64,000 nt of DNA, from the NCBI RefSeq assembly GCF_030811555.1, contig NZ_JAUSQZ010000001.1:1054001-1118000 (forward strand). Direction: 5' to 3'. Below the pieces are notes generated by a model that was given only the letters and a program-made list of their open reading frames with translations, was not told where the DNA came from and did not search any database. The stretch is from Kineosporia succinea (GTDB taxonomy: Bacteria > Actinomycetota > Actinomycetes > Actinomycetales > Kineosporiaceae). The position numbers and the translations under genes were made by a program. This document shows positions 10,975 through 19,697 of this stretch, piece by piece. The stretch's first letter is position 1; the number at the start of each line of letters is the position of its first letter.

Positions 10975-11910
10975 TCATCGCCCCGTGAACCGGGGATCCC
11001 GGCGTTCGGTGAACGCGGTCACCGCCTCGACGAGGTCTTCAGACGACAGGAACGCCGAGTTCCACGCGGCCACGTGCCTGAGTCCGTTTTGCACCCTACC
11101 CGCCCGCTCCGCGTCCAGGACCTGTTTCACGCCCTGAACGGTCAGCGGAGGGTTCCGGGCCACCTCGACAGCGAACTCCCGAGCAGCCGTCAATGCTCCC
11201 TCCGGCGTCGGCGCCACTCGGTTCACCAGCCCGATCCGCTCGGCCCGGTCCGCGTCGACGTCCTTTCCGGTCAGGGCCAGCTCACGTAGGTTCCCGTCGC
11301 CGATGATCGCTGGAAGCCGTTGCAGACTGCCCAGATCCGCGACCATCGCCATCCGCACCTCACGTACGCTGAATCTGGCCTCGGCACTGGCGAACCGCAC
11401 GTCACAGGCCGCGATCACGTCGACCCCGCCACCGATGCACCACCCATTCACCGCCGCCGCCACCGGCTTTCGGCAGTCCGCAACCGCCGTGACGGCGTCT
11501 TGCAACACCCGGATCTCGTCGTGCAGCTTGCTCCTCGGCCCCGCCAGCCCGGGCTCGCCGCTGAACATCCCCCGCCACCGCCGGCCCATCGCGATCAGGT
11601 CGAGCCCGTACGAGAAGTGCGCGCCCGCTCCGGTCAGCACCACTGCCCGCACCGAATCGTCGTGATCGAGCGCCGTGAACACCCTGGGCAACTCGGCCCA
11701 GAAATCCGGGCCCAGCAGGTTCCCCTTCCCCGGGCCGATCAGCGTCACCTCGACGACGTGGGCCGCCGCATCCCCGGAGCTCAGCGAGCGGTCAAGCCCG
11801 GCAACCGCCTCCTCGGACAATCGACCGACCGAGAGCGACACCAGCGGTGCCCCGGCCACCTCGTACGTCTCCGGTCGGCCCGCCTGCACACGGCCTGAGT
11901 CTTCAGACAT
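10975..11910 (-). CDS. Crotonase family protein, dienoyl-CoA isomerase-like
   Basis: 311 residues. Besides the oxyanion-hole motif (HFSYGLDL, WCIGGGVDVI), the acidic triad pattern of delta3,5-delta2,4-dienoyl-CoA isomerase is visible. The Asp of GGGVD, the Glu of SVREV and the Asp of VAD, followed by LGSLQRLP, match the order and spacing in eukaryotic ECH1. This suggests that it repositions conjugated double bonds during breakdown of unsaturated fatty acids. ATG at 11910 has GGGAG close upstream; a longer in-frame extension has no ribosome site. The second crotonase gene follows downstream. Confidence 0.88.
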   Translation of the reverse strand: MSEDSGRVQAGRPETYEVAGAPLVSLSVGRLSEEAVAGLDRSLSSGDAAAHVVEVTLIGPGKGNLLGPDFWAELPRVFTALDHDDSVRAVVLTGAGAHFSYGLDLIAMGRRWRGMFSGEPGLAGPRSKLHDEIRVLQDAVTAVADCRKPVAAAVNGWCIGGGVDVIAACDVRFASAEARFSVREVRMAMVADLGSLQRLPAIIGDGNLRELALTGKDVDADRAERIGLVNRVAPTPEGALTAAREFAVEVARNPPLTVQGVKQVLDAERAGRVQNGLRHVAAWNSAFLSSEDLVEAVTAFTERRDPRFTGR

Positions 11911-12062
11911 TCCGCTCCCGCTTCTCCGCGCCCGGAACCTTCGCCGCCGCCACTGTAGGTCGAGATCACCCAGGCTGCTCCTTCCCGCCAGGACCATCGC
12001 TCAGTCACGCGTTTCCTGCGCCGACCGGACCTGCAGCGCCCCTGCAGCATGTGGCCTCTCTG

Positions 12063-12122
12063 TATTGCTAGCTCTCTCTATTGCTAGCTCTCTCTATTGC
12101 TAGCTCTGCATTGCTAGCTCTG
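12063..12122. repeat. Tandem repeat of a 16-bp unit, about four copies
   Basis: The unit is TATTGCTAGCTCTCTC. Two perfect copies (12063-12094) are followed by two shortened 14-bp copies ending in CTCTG. It is noticeably more AT-rich than its surroundings. Confidence 0.93.
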
Positions 12123-12162
12123 CCCGGCCGCCCTCCCGACCTGCCCACCGTTTCCATCACGT

Positions 12163-12215
12163 CCCGGCTTCCCCATACCCCGGCTTCCCCACGTCCCGGC
12201 TTCCCCACGTCCCGG
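12163..12215. repeat. Tandem repeat of a 16-bp unit, about three copies
   Basis: The unit is CCCGGCTTCCCCACGT. The first copy differs near its end, copies two and three are perfect, and a partial fourth starts at 12211. It lies just beyond the 3' end of the DUF222/HNH gene. Confidence 0.93.
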
Positions 12216-12231
12216 TGTGTGGATCGTCCTC

Positions 12232-14367
12232 TCAGAACGTCGGTTCGCCATGCCCGACCTCGGCGCCCCGTTTTCCATCCGCCGCGGCCGAGGCGTCTCT
12301 GCGAGCACCGTTTGCCCGCAGGCGATCCCGCCGCTCGGTCTCGGCGAGGGCACGCTGAAGAGCTCGACGCCATCGACTCAACCGCTCGGCCGTGCGTCGG
12401 GCCGCACTCGTCCGGTCGGGCTTCTCGGTCACCTCCCGGTCGACCGGGCCACCTCTCTGCTCCCCACCTCCCCCGGTCCGGCTTTCCCTCGGTCTCCCCC
12501 ACGTAAGCTCACTTCCGTCGAGAAGTGACAGCAACGTCCGTTCATTTCCAGGCAGTGACGTCGGCTCCGAGACGTACTCGAAGCCCGCCGGACTGATCCA
12601 GATCACTGTGTCCACCGGAAGCCCCGCGCCCGGACGCGTCCGGCGCACCTTCCATCCTCCAAAAGTCTTCAACCGGTGATGAGCGCGGCAGGCCGGGTGC
12701 AAGTTGCACTGACAGGTCGGACCGCCCGCCCCGAACGGCACCACATGATCGACATCGCACCTCACCGCAGGCACACTGCACCCCGGATGCGTACAGCTCT
12801 GGTAACGAGCCATCACGAGGTCGATGATCTGCTGCGTCGGCCGGTAGCGCTTCGCGGCCGGATCTGCGTGTCCATTCGCAGCACTCACCGACGGTTCCGC
12901 TTCGACGGCCTCATTCGGATCCGGGAAAACTTCTGCCGTGTAACCCCTCTGCTCGGCCCGGGGACGCGAAACAGGATGCCGGACCTTGAGAACCGTGACC
13001 TTCTGCGCCGCAGAGGCGATCTTGCGAGCCAGCTCGGCCGAGATGCCTCCGTACCCCATCAGGATGCCTGGTTCTTCGCTCACGCCAAGCAGAGCCGCAT
13101 CGGTCATCGTGACGACAAGATGCGGACCCCGCCGGCTCCTGCCAATGCGCGGCTTCCGCCACCAGCCGAGAACCTGACCTCCGGCAAGCGGCTCCAGGCC
13201 GAACTGGGCCAGTTGCCGATCGCGTTCGGTTTGATGGGCGTCCAAGATGTCTTTGAGCGCCTGAGCCGACTCACCCCTGCGCGCATCAGCCTGATGATGT
13301 TCATTCCCATTCGCCAACCCCTCTGATTCCTCCTGAAGTTCGGCACCGGCTCGGTCAGCAGCGCCGTCTTCTGCTTCTGGACGTTCAGGTTCAGGTCGGC
13401 TCGGGTCGCGCACGAGGGGAATGTCGGCACCCGTCGCAATGGCCTCGAAGAGCGCAGCCACGGCATCGGCACGGCGCTGCTGGTGCGAGCGTGGATCGGG
13501 AACACCGTCAGCCTGCGCCTGATCCCGGCAGGCGTCGGCCATGGCATCGAGCACCCCATCGATCATCTGCGCCACGTCGGCCGTGAAAACACCGTACAGG
13601 GCCGCCATACCGTCGGGGAGGGCGTCGAACCTCACCTCTCGAGCAGCCTTGGCCCGGCGGTGGCGAGCATTCGCATCGTCAGGATCGAGAGACAGGAGCA
13701 GATCGGCGATGAACCGCTTGAGCTGCGGTGCGGTCTTCTTCGGCGCTTCCTTCGCCAGAACCGCCTGGAAGAGCCGCCATTCAGGGCAGCCGGGCCTGAA
13801 CCAGGCCGGACCGACGAGCGGGTGATGGAGGCGGTCGGAGATGAGTTTGGCCCGGTACCAGTCGAGCTCCCCCGAGCACACCAGCCCCAGAATGTCCGGC
13901 AGGTTCTGCTCAAGCCTGACCGCGGCCACAACCAAGCTGCCGGCCCAGGCCCGCGAAATGCAGAGCAGTGGGGCTATCTCAGCAGCGACCCGGCTGCGGG
14001 AACCGATGACCGAAGCCGTGTCTTCATCTTCATCTTCATCAGCGGCACCACGCCCGGCCCCAGCCACCCCCTTGGACGCCGCGTTATCGCCATTCCTGCC
14101 TTCATCGCCGGAGGCGTCAGCATCCCCCTGCCCTGGACACGTCGCCGAACCTGTTGCCGCAACCACCTCAGCGATGACCATTGTCTGCACACCCTGGAGT
14201 TGCCGGGTCAGCGTCTCGCAGTTCCTGATCCGCTCCAGCAGAATCCTGTTCGAGACATCGCTACCACGAGGGGATCCGAGCAGACAGGCGACCATGTCGA
14301 GCAGCCGGCATAGAAGCTCGTCGAACGGCAGGCCGCCAACCGCCCCGTCCAGATGCTCTGCACTCAT
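12232..14367 (-). CDS. DUF222 and HNH nuclease domain protein
   Basis: 711 residues. The N-terminal two thirds is the DUF222 region typical of the large 13E12-like families of actinobacteria. The C-terminal HNH domain has CTHPGCSVPAVRCDVDH, then C-N-L-H-P-A-C-R-AHHRLKT, with two Cys pairs that bind a structural zinc and the catalytic His. A Trp-rich segment (FGGWKVRRT) follows, as usual. The last 100 or so residues are Arg/Gly-rich and low in complexity. ATG behind GGGGG. These proteins occur in many copies per genome and are often linked to mobile DNA, but their biological role is not settled. Confidence 0.9.
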   Translation of the reverse strand: MSAEHLDGAVGGLPFDELLCRLLDMVACLLGSPRGSDVSNRILLERIRNCETLTRQLQGVQTMVIAEVVAATGSATCPGQGDADASGDEGRNGDNAASKGVAGAGRGAADEDEDEDTASVIGSRSRVAAEIAPLLCISRAWAGSLVVAAVRLEQNLPDILGLVCSGELDWYRAKLISDRLHHPLVGPAWFRPGCPEWRLFQAVLAKEAPKKTAPQLKRFIADLLLSLDPDDANARHRRAKAAREVRFDALPDGMAALYGVFTADVAQMIDGVLDAMADACRDQAQADGVPDPRSHQQRRADAVAALFEAIATGADIPLVRDPSRPEPERPEAEDGAADRAGAELQEESEGLANGNEHHQADARRGESAQALKDILDAHQTERDRQLAQFGLEPLAGGQVLGWWRKPRIGRSRRGPHLVVTMTDAALLGVSEEPGILMGYGGISAELARKIASAAQKVTVLKVRHPVSRPRAEQRGYTAEVFPDPNEAVEAEPSVSAANGHADPAAKRYRPTQQIIDLVMARYQSCTHPGCSVPAVRCDVDHVVPFGAGGPTCQCNLHPACRAHHRLKTFGGWKVRRTRPGAGLPVDTVIWISPAGFEYVSEPTSLPGNERTLLSLLDGSELTWGRPRESRTGGGGEQRGGPVDREVTEKPDRTSAARRTAERLSRWRRALQRALAETERRDRLRANGARRDASAAADGKRGAEVGHGEPTF

Positions 14368-14619
14368 GACTGCCCCCGATCAGCAACAACTTTCGAAGCC
14401 CCGACTTCGATGAGGAGACTCTAGCTCCGGGCACCGACAATCTTGGACAGACCCGTTCCAGTCGCTTCAAAGAGCCAGGTCGACGTGCTTCTGACACCCG
14501 TCGGCGGAAAGATCCGGGGATCAGCGAGGTTCAGGGCGGTCCGGGCCGGTTCAAGATTGTCGGTGGCGTGAGGCAGGATGAGATCACCGGAGAAGTTCGG
14601 GAACGTTGGGGAGGCACAG

Positions 14620-15687
14620 ATGACAGCGAGTCGTTCAGCCAGTCGCACTGCGGGGCACGACCGCGATCCGGTGACGGATCTGCGTCGTATCGCGTTCCTG
14701 CTGGAGCGGTCACTCGCCTCTTCCTACCGGGTCAAGGCGTTCCGTGGAGCAGCAACCGCCCTGCTCACCATGCAGCCCGAGGAGATCCGGGGAGCCGCCG
14801 ACAACGGCAAGCTGACTGATCTCAAGGGTGTCGGCGAGAAGACCGCCGCGGTGATCGAGCAGTCTCTGGCCGGCCAGGTGCCCGATTATCTGGCCAACCT
14901 GGAGCAGGAGGCCGTAGAACCGCTCGCCACCGGCGGCGAGGAGCTACGCGCGGCCCTGCTCGGCGACTGCCACACGCATTCCGACTGGTCCGACGGCGGG
15001 TCGCCGCCGGCCGAGATGGCCTGGACGGCGAAGGAACTCGGTCACGAGTACATGGTGCTCACCGATCATTCGCCGCGTCTGAAGGTGGCCAACGGGCTCA
15101 CGGCCGATCGGCTCCGGCAGCAGCTCGACATCATCGAGGTCATCAACCAGCAGCTCGCCCCTTTCCGGGTCCTCACCGGCATCGAGGTCGACATTCTGGA
15201 AGACGGTTCGCTCGACCAGGATCCGGAGCTCCTGGCCCGGCTCGACGTCGTGGTTGCCAGCGTGCACTCGAAACTCGCCATGCCGCCCAAAGCCATGACC
15301 AGGCGCATGCTCGCCGCGATCGAGAACCCGCACACCGACATTCTCGGCCACTGCACGGGCCGCATGGTCAAGCCTCGCGAGGGCAGAAACCCCAAGGGGC
15401 GCCCCGAGTCCGAGTTCGATGCGGCAGCTGTATTCGCCGCCTGCCAAGAGCATTCGACCGCTGTCGAGATCAACAGCCGTCCCGAGCGTCTCGATCCGCC
15501 GCGGCGTCTGCTGCGTCAGGCCGCAGAGGCAGGTTGTGTCTTCGCCATCGACACCGACGCTCATGCTCCTGGCCAGCTCGACTGGCAGATCATCGGGGCA
15601 TCGAGGGCTGTCGAGTGCGGGGTGACAGCGGAGCGGGTCATCAACACCTGGGGTGCAGACGAGCTCCTCACCTGGACCACGTCATGA
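14620..15687 (+). CDS. PHP-domain phosphoesterase with helix-hairpin-helix N-terminus (PolX-like)
   Basis: 355 residues. The N-terminal part (about 15-85) resembles the 8-kDa/HhH region of family X polymerases, with LEGSL-type arm residues and LKGVGEKTAAVIE. The C-terminal part is a PHP metal-dependent phosphoesterase: GDCHTHSDWSDG, LTDHSPRL, GIEVDIL, ASVHS, HCTGR and AIDTDAHAPGQ provide the His/Asp/Glu ligands. The polymerase palm is absent, so this is a stand-alone relative of bacterial PolX, possibly a DNA-repair exonuclease or phosphatase. The ATG at 14620 is chosen for GGGGAGG placed 5-6 bases upstream. It is divergent from the DUF222/HNH gene. Confidence 0.9.
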   Translation: MTASRSASRTAGHDRDPVTDLRRIAFLLERSLASSYRVKAFRGAATALLTMQPEEIRGAADNGKLTDLKGVGEKTAAVIEQSLAGQVPDYLANLEQEAVEPLATGGEELRAALLGDCHTHSDWSDGGSPPAEMAWTAKELGHEYMVLTDHSPRLKVANGLTADRLRQQLDIIEVINQQLAPFRVLTGIEVDILEDGSLDQDPELLARLDVVVASVHSKLAMPPKAMTRRMLAAIENPHTDILGHCTGRMVKPREGRNPKGRPESEFDAAAVFAACQEHSTAVEINSRPERLDPPRRLLRQAAEAGCVFAIDTDAHAPGQLDWQIIGASRAVECGVTAERVINTWGADELLTWTTS

Positions 15688-16180
15688 GTACACGAGCGCG
15701 GGGGCTCGAACACCAGAGCCCCGGATCGGGACGGGCGGCGCCCCTTGGGGCGGGCTTCATCCGGAGTAGTCATGCCGTAGCCGGCCACACCAGATACCCG
15801 CAGAGATGCCGGCCAGGACATTGCCTCGCGAACCGCTGCCGACGAACTGCGACGCATGGATATTCACGGGCCGGACGAACAGGCTCACACCATGCAAGAA
15901 CCTCGCCGGGAGAAACCCGCGCTGCGTCCCTGACACGCAGCCCACGTTCACTCCCGACGAGGCATGAGAAAGCCTCCCCCATGACCGGCTCTCTCGGCAA
16001 CGGAGTTGGCGACAAAGCAGCAGAAGTTGTGAATCCGTGACGTTGAGATGACCTGCACGAGAAGTCCAGGTCAGATTCGGATTCTCAGTCGGAAAACATT
16101 CCTCTCCCGGATGAACCGCAATGGTCTCCGTGGCGTAACCGCACACGCAAAGCGGCACTCACCGGTGGAGCGGCAGGGGT
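15688..16180. other. Intergenic stretch of about 490 bases
   Basis: Convergent intergenic DNA between the PHP gene and the P450 gene. A compact hairpin CGCCCC-TT-GGGGCG at 15739-15752 could terminate the PHP transcript. An open frame on the minus strand (15757-16158) has unnatural composition and no ribosome site, so I do not call a gene. Confidence 0.55.
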
Positions 16181-18148
16181 TCAGCGCGGGATTCGGGGGA
16201 TCAGGGAGAGGGGCATGCCGTGCTTGGGGCGCAGGGTGACCAGGGCCTCGACTGCCGGGGACGGGGTTCCGGCGGGGCGGCGCACAGCCCGGTCCCGCAG
16301 GAGGGTGGCCAGCAGAAGAACAGATTCGACCAGGGCGAAGTCACGGCCGATGCACAGGCGAGGCCCGGCACCGAAGGGGAGGTAGGCGGGGTGGCGGTCG
16401 CCGTGACCGGGAGCTGCATCGAGGAAGCGGGAGGGCTCGAAACGCTGTGCATCCGGCCAGTTCCGCTCGCTGCGGTGAAGCAGCCAGGGACTGACGATGA
16501 TCAGGGTTCCCTCGGGCACGTCCACACCGTCGACGGTGTCCGGACCGGCCGAGCGCCTCGTGATCACCCAGGCCGGCGGATACAGGCGGAGGGCCTCGTC
16601 GACCACGGCGCGGGTGTAGGTGAGGGAGGGGATGTCTTTCCATTCGGGGGCGCGCCCGTGGAGCACGCTGTCGAGTTCGTCGTACAGGCGCTGCTGGATG
16701 TCCGGGCTCTCGGCGAGCAGGTGCAGTGTCCAGACCAGGCTCGAGGCGACCGTCTCGTGGCCGGCGATGACCAGGGTGACCAGTTCGTCGCGGATCTCCT
16801 GCTCGGTCATCCACGGGGAGGCAGATGAGGGAGCGGGTGGGGCATCGTCGGACTGATCCGAGGCCATAGGGCCGGGCTGACGGGAGCCGGCACCGGAGCT
16901 GTGGTGGTCGGAGACCTCGCCGGGATCGGTGGGGTCGCCGGCGGCGCGGAGGAGTACGGCCAGGAGGTCAGCGTCTTCCGGGCGGATTCCCTGGGCGCGG
17001 CGGCGGGCGACGATGTCGGCAGTGACCTGGTCGAGAGTGGATACGGCGGAGCGCATCCGGCGGGCCGAGAGGGTGGGCAGTCGGGAGAGGGGGCCGGCAG
17101 CGAGAGGGTTGGTGGCGCGGGCGATGACCTGGCGCAGGGCGCGGTCGACGGCATGGACGAGATCGGAACCGGCCGAGGAGAGGTCGTCGGCGAAGAGGGT
17201 CTTGCCGACGACGGTGAGCATGGCTCGCATGATCGCGGCCTCGGCATCGATGGGCGCGTAGGGAGGGGCCTGGTCCCAGGCGGTGCGGAGCTGCTCGCCG
17301 GCAACCACCGTGGAGGCGGCGACCTCGTCGAGGCCACCGTGGTGGAACGCGGGCTGCAGGGTGCGGCGGTGCCGGCGCCAGACCTCGCCGTCCGAGGTGA
17401 GGAGGCCGGAGCCGGTGACCAGGGACAGGGCGCCGTACTGGATGGTGGCCTTGGTGTAGTTGCGGTGGTTGCGTTGCAGCACGTGCCGGGCCCCGGCCGG
17501 GGTGTTCACCAGGAGGACGGGGGTTTTCGGCATCGGGAAGGCGACGAGGTCACCGTGACACTCGACGACCTTCTCCAACCAGGCCAATGGGTTTCGCATG
17601 ATCGACGGGACGCCGCGGATCATGTCGAGGGGCAGCGGTCCGTCGGCGTCGAGCGGGGTGTAGCGGGCATTGGGACGGGGCGGGCGGGGCTCCGGCGAGT
17701 CGGCGGGGGCCGGGACGGAGGCGGCGGAGCCCGGGACAGAGGCGGCGGAGCCCGGGACAGAGGCGGCGGAGCCCGGGACAGAGGCGGCGGAGCCCGGGAC
17801 AGAGGCGGCGGAGCCCGGGACAGAGGCGGCGGAGCCCGGGACAGAGGCGGCGGAGCCCGGGACAGAGGCGGCGGAGCCCGGGACAGAGGCGGCGGAGCCC
17901 GGGACAGAGGCGGCGGAGCCCGGGACAGAGGCGGCGGAGCCCGGGACAGAGGCGGCGGAGCCCGGGACAGAGGCGGCGGAGCCCGGGACAGAGGCGGCGG
18001 AGCCCGGGACAGAGGCGGCGGAGCCCGGGACAGAGGCCGGGCCAGACGCGGCGGGGCCAGACGCAGCGGACTCGGGCCCGGCAGAGTCCGACGTGGGGCA
18101 ACCGGGCATGGGAGAGGCGGCGGGGTCAGAGGCGGGGGAACCAGACAT
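16181..18148 (-). CDS. Cytochrome P450 with repetitive N-terminal extension
   Basis: 655 residues, against 400-460 for a usual P450. Residues about 150-655 form the P450: I-helix LVIAGHETVASS, K-helix EALRLYPPAW (ExxR), FEPSRF meander and the haem loop FGAGPRLCIGR with the Cys ligand. The first 145 residues are low complexity, with about 16 copies of ASVPGSA encoded by a 21-bp tandem repeat. A disordered Ser/Pro insertion also interrupts the protein before the I-helix. The fold resembles CYP4-like bacterial fatty-acid or alkane hydroxylases, but the substrate is unknown. The ATG lies 9 bases after the GroES stop, without a clear ribosome site; no better start is visible nearer the P450 domain. 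Confidence 0.87.
   Translation of the reverse strand: MSGSPASDPAASPMPGCPTSDSAGPESAASGPAASGPASVPGSAASVPGSAASVPGSAASVPGSAASVPGSAASVPGSAASVPGSAASVPGSAASVPGSAASVPGSAASVPGSAASVPGSAASVPGSAASVPGSAASVPGSAASVPAPADSPEPRPPRPNARYTPLDADGPLPLDMIRGVPSIMRNPLAWLEKVVECHGDLVAFPMPKTPVLLVNTPAGARHVLQRNHRNYTKATIQYGALSLVTGSGLLTSDGEVWRRHRRTLQPAFHHGGLDEVAASTVVAGEQLRTAWDQAPPYAPIDAEAAIMRAMLTVVGKTLFADDLSSAGSDLVHAVDRALRQVIARATNPLAAGPLSRLPTLSARRMRSAVSTLDQVTADIVARRRAQGIRPEDADLLAVLLRAAGDPTDPGEVSDHHSSGAGSRQPGPMASDQSDDAPPAPSSASPWMTEQEIRDELVTLVIAGHETVASSLVWTLHLLAESPDIQQRLYDELDSVLHGRAPEWKDIPSLTYTRAVVDEALRLYPPAWVITRRSAGPDTVDGVDVPEGTLIIVSPWLLHRSERNWPDAQRFEPSRFLDAAPGHGDRHPAYLPFGAGPRLCIGRDFALVESVLLLATLLRDRAVRRPAGTPSPAVEALVTLRPKHGMPLSLIPRIPR
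17712..18047. repeat. 21-bp tandem repeat, 15 perfect or near-perfect copies plus a partial one
   Basis: On the plus strand each unit reads GGGACAGAGGCGGCGGAGCC plus C; the first copy has one substitution. Units start at 17712 and every 21 bases to 18006, then break off. Translated on the minus strand, each gives seven residues (ASVPGSA) in frame with the P450. Copy-number changes would preserve the frame. Confidence 0.97.
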
Positions 18149-18156
18149 GGGCGAGT

Positions 18157-18525
18157 TCAGAGGTACAGCCCCGTGCGGTCGTCCTCGACGCGAGGAGCAG
18201 CCACCGCGTGGATGTCGCGTTCGCGCAGCAGGATGTAGGCCTCGCCGTGCAGTTCGACCTCGGCCAGGTCTTCGGGGTCGTACAGCACCCGATCGCCGAC
18301 CTGCACCTGGCGCACGTGCTGGCCGACCGCGACGACGGCCGACCAGGCCAGGCGGCGGCCGACCGAGGCGGTGGCCGGGATGACGATGCCGGCGCTGGAA
18401 CGCCGCTCGCCCGCGTCTTTGTCGAGGGAGACGAGCAGGCGGTCGTGCAGCATGCGAATAGGCAGCTTGGCCGGGACACCGGTGGACTGCGAGCCGGTGG
18501 GGACCGGGGTGGAGAAGGAGGTCAC
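18157..18525 (-). CDS. GroES-like co-chaperonin (Cpn10 family)
   Basis: 122 residues. After a Ser/Thr/Pro-rich leader of about 20 residues comes a Cpn10 fold: IRMLHDRLLVSLDKDAGERRSSAGIVIP with the mobile loop, VVAVGQHVRQVQVGDRVLYDPEDLAEVELHGEAYILLRERDI and an unusual 14-residue C-terminal tail. It is longer and more diverged than housekeeping GroES, so it is probably an accessory copy. The gene sits between DUF3618 (1 base upstream) and P450 (8 bases downstream) and is probably cotranscribed with both. Confidence 0.9.
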   Translation of the reverse strand: MTSFSTPVPTGSQSTGVPAKLPIRMLHDRLLVSLDKDAGERRSSAGIVIPATASVGRRLAWSAVVAVGQHVRQVQVGDRVLYDPEDLAEVELHGEAYILLRERDIHAVAAPRVEDDRTGLYL

Positions 18526-18526
18526 A

Positions 18527-18811
18527 TCAGCTCCGGCCGCGGATGAACACCAGGACGCCGGCGATCGCCACGACCGCGCCGGCCACCGCGGCGACGCGCT
18601 CGGTGCGCAGCTCGCCGTCGGGGGTGTGCGTGACGGTCTGCAGCTTGTCGGACAGGGCGGCGGTGGTGCGCCGGGCGATGTCCTTGGGATGGGCCCGGGT
18701 GGTCAGCTCGTCGATGGTGGCGGCCAGGTGCTCACGCCGGGCCTGGATCTGGAGCTCCAGCTCGGTGGGAGACCCGTTCAGAGCCTCGTCGAAAGATCCC
18801 TTGTCACTCAT
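18527..18811 (-). CDS. DUF3618 domain membrane protein
   Basis: 94 residues. Residues 16-60 carry the DUF3618 pattern ELELQIQARREHLAATIDEL, then a basic segment HPKDIARRTT, with one C-terminal membrane helix (about 70-90) ending in RGRS. Function is unknown for the family, which in actinobacteria is often encoded beside a peroxiredoxin and GroES, as here. ATG start. It ends one base before the GroES start region, which suggests a single transcript. Confidence 0.88.
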   Translation of the reverse strand: MSDKGSFDEALNGSPTELELQIQARREHLAATIDELTTRAHPKDIARRTTAALSDKLQTVTHTPDGELRTERVAAVAGAVVAIAGVLVFIRGRS

Positions 18812-18871
18812 GGCAGCCCCTCAGTCCCCTATGTCCCGTACCGCCGGATCCCGTCAGCCCGCTCAGGCCCG

Positions 18872-19336
18872 TCAGACCTTCAGCGCTTTACGCAGCGACG
18901 CGACGTGCCCCGTGGCCTTCACGTTGTACTTCGCGAGCTCGACCTTGCCCTCGGCGTCGATCACGATCGTGGAGCGGATGACCCCGACGACGGTCTTGCC
19001 GTACAGGCTCTTCTCGCCCCACGCGCCGTACGACTCAAGCACCTCGTGCTCAGGATCGGACAGGAGGGGGAACGTGATGGCGTCACGCTCGACGAACTTG
19101 GCCAGTTTGGCGGGTTTGTCGGGCGAGATGCCGATCACGGCGAAGCCCTCGGCCTGCAGAGCGGCCAGGCTGTCGCGGAAGTCGCAGGCCTGCTTGGTGC
19201 ATCCCGGGGTCATCGCGGCCGGGTAGAAGTAGACGATGACGCGCTTGCCCGCGTAGTCGGACAGCGAGACTGTCGACTCGTCGGCAGCGGGCAGGGTGAA
19301 CGCCGGTGCAGTGGCGCCGACCTCGAGCTTGGCCAC
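18872..19336 (-). CDS. bcp: Thioredoxin-dependent peroxiredoxin Bcp (PrxQ type)
   Basis: 154 residues. The peroxidatic site reads AMTPGCTKQACDFRD: the catalytic Cys lies in PGCT and the resolving Cys five residues later, the PrxQ/Bcp arrangement. Flanking VIVYFYPA and DPEHEVLESYGAWGEK are family-typical. It reduces hydroperoxides in the cytoplasm using thioredoxin. I choose the GTG at 19336 because GAGGAG stands 7 bases upstream; an ATG five codons earlier sits within that ribosome site. The DUF3618, GroES and P450 genes follow on the same strand. Confidence 0.93.
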   Translation of the reverse strand: MAKLEVGATAPAFTLPAADESTVSLSDYAGKRVIVYFYPAAMTPGCTKQACDFRDSLAALQAEGFAVIGISPDKPAKLAKFVERDAITFPLLSDPEHEVLESYGAWGEKSLYGKTVVGVIRSTIVIDAEGKVELAKYNVKATGHVASLRKALKV

Positions 19337-19472
19337 GAAAGAACTCCTCATGCTGGTCAGCGTCCGGGTACCTCACCTTTAGGGCACCTTGGGCGGCGCA
19401 GACAGCCTACCCGGCCCGCCCGCGGAAACGTCGTCGCCCCGAGCGCCCGCCAGCCCCTAGGCTGTGGGCAGC

Positions 19473-19554
19473 GCGCGAGTGGTGTAATTGGCAGCCACGC
19501 AGGATTTAGGTTCCTGTGCCTTCGGGCGTGGGGGTTCGAGTCCCCCCTCGCGCA
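19473..19554 (+). tRNA. tRNA-Leu (anticodon TAG)
   Basis: The acceptor stem GCGCGAG (19473-19479) pairs with CTCGCGC (19547-19553), followed by discriminator A. The anticodon stem CAGGA/TCCTG encloses the loop TTTAGGT, giving anticodon TAG. A long variable arm (TGCCTTCGGGCG) marks a class II tRNA, and the T arm GGGGGTTCGAGTCCCCC is perfect. CCA is not encoded. A tyrosine integrase gene begins about 135 bases downstream, so this gene is the likely integration target. Confidence 0.95.
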
Positions 19555-19600
19555 CTCACGTTCTTGCAGGTCAGGGCGATCTACCAAGATCCACAGCTGG
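19530..19600 (+). other. Probable left attachment site (attL) at the tRNA 3' end
   Basis: Inference from context only: the integrase lies directly beyond the tRNA gene, and phage genes fill the rest of the window. The core is expected within the T arm and acceptor 3' half. The matching attR is not in the window, so the exact core cannot be fixed. Confidence 0.45.
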
Positions 19601-19697
19601 CCTCGGCAATCGACGGCAATGCCCGAAGTCCATTTCCGGCGGCCGGACGCCGCTGCGAAGCCCATGACTTCGCACCCCCGCACAGGCGGTGACGCCC

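Larger units (their letters stand above)
11911..12231. other. Intergenic stretch with two minisatellites
   Basis: About 320 bases between the end of the DUF222/HNH gene and the start of the crotonase gene. It holds the two tandem repeats listed separately and presumably the crotonase promoter. No convincing gene is present; the open frames here come from the repeats. Confidence 0.6.

Noticed and set aside
15757-16158. Minus-strand open frame in the gap between PHP and P450 genes
   Set aside because: No ribosome site, unusual composition, no neighbour linkage.
17712-18047. CRISPR-like regular repeats
   Set aside because: The units are contiguous without spacers, so this is a tandem coding repeat; none of the other repeats has spacers either.
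16901-18238. Long plus-strand open frame with an Arg/Asp/Gly repeat, opposite the P450 gene
   Set aside because: It is the mirror of the 21-bp repeat and of a clear P450 domain on the minus strand; it has no homologous motif or ribosome site.
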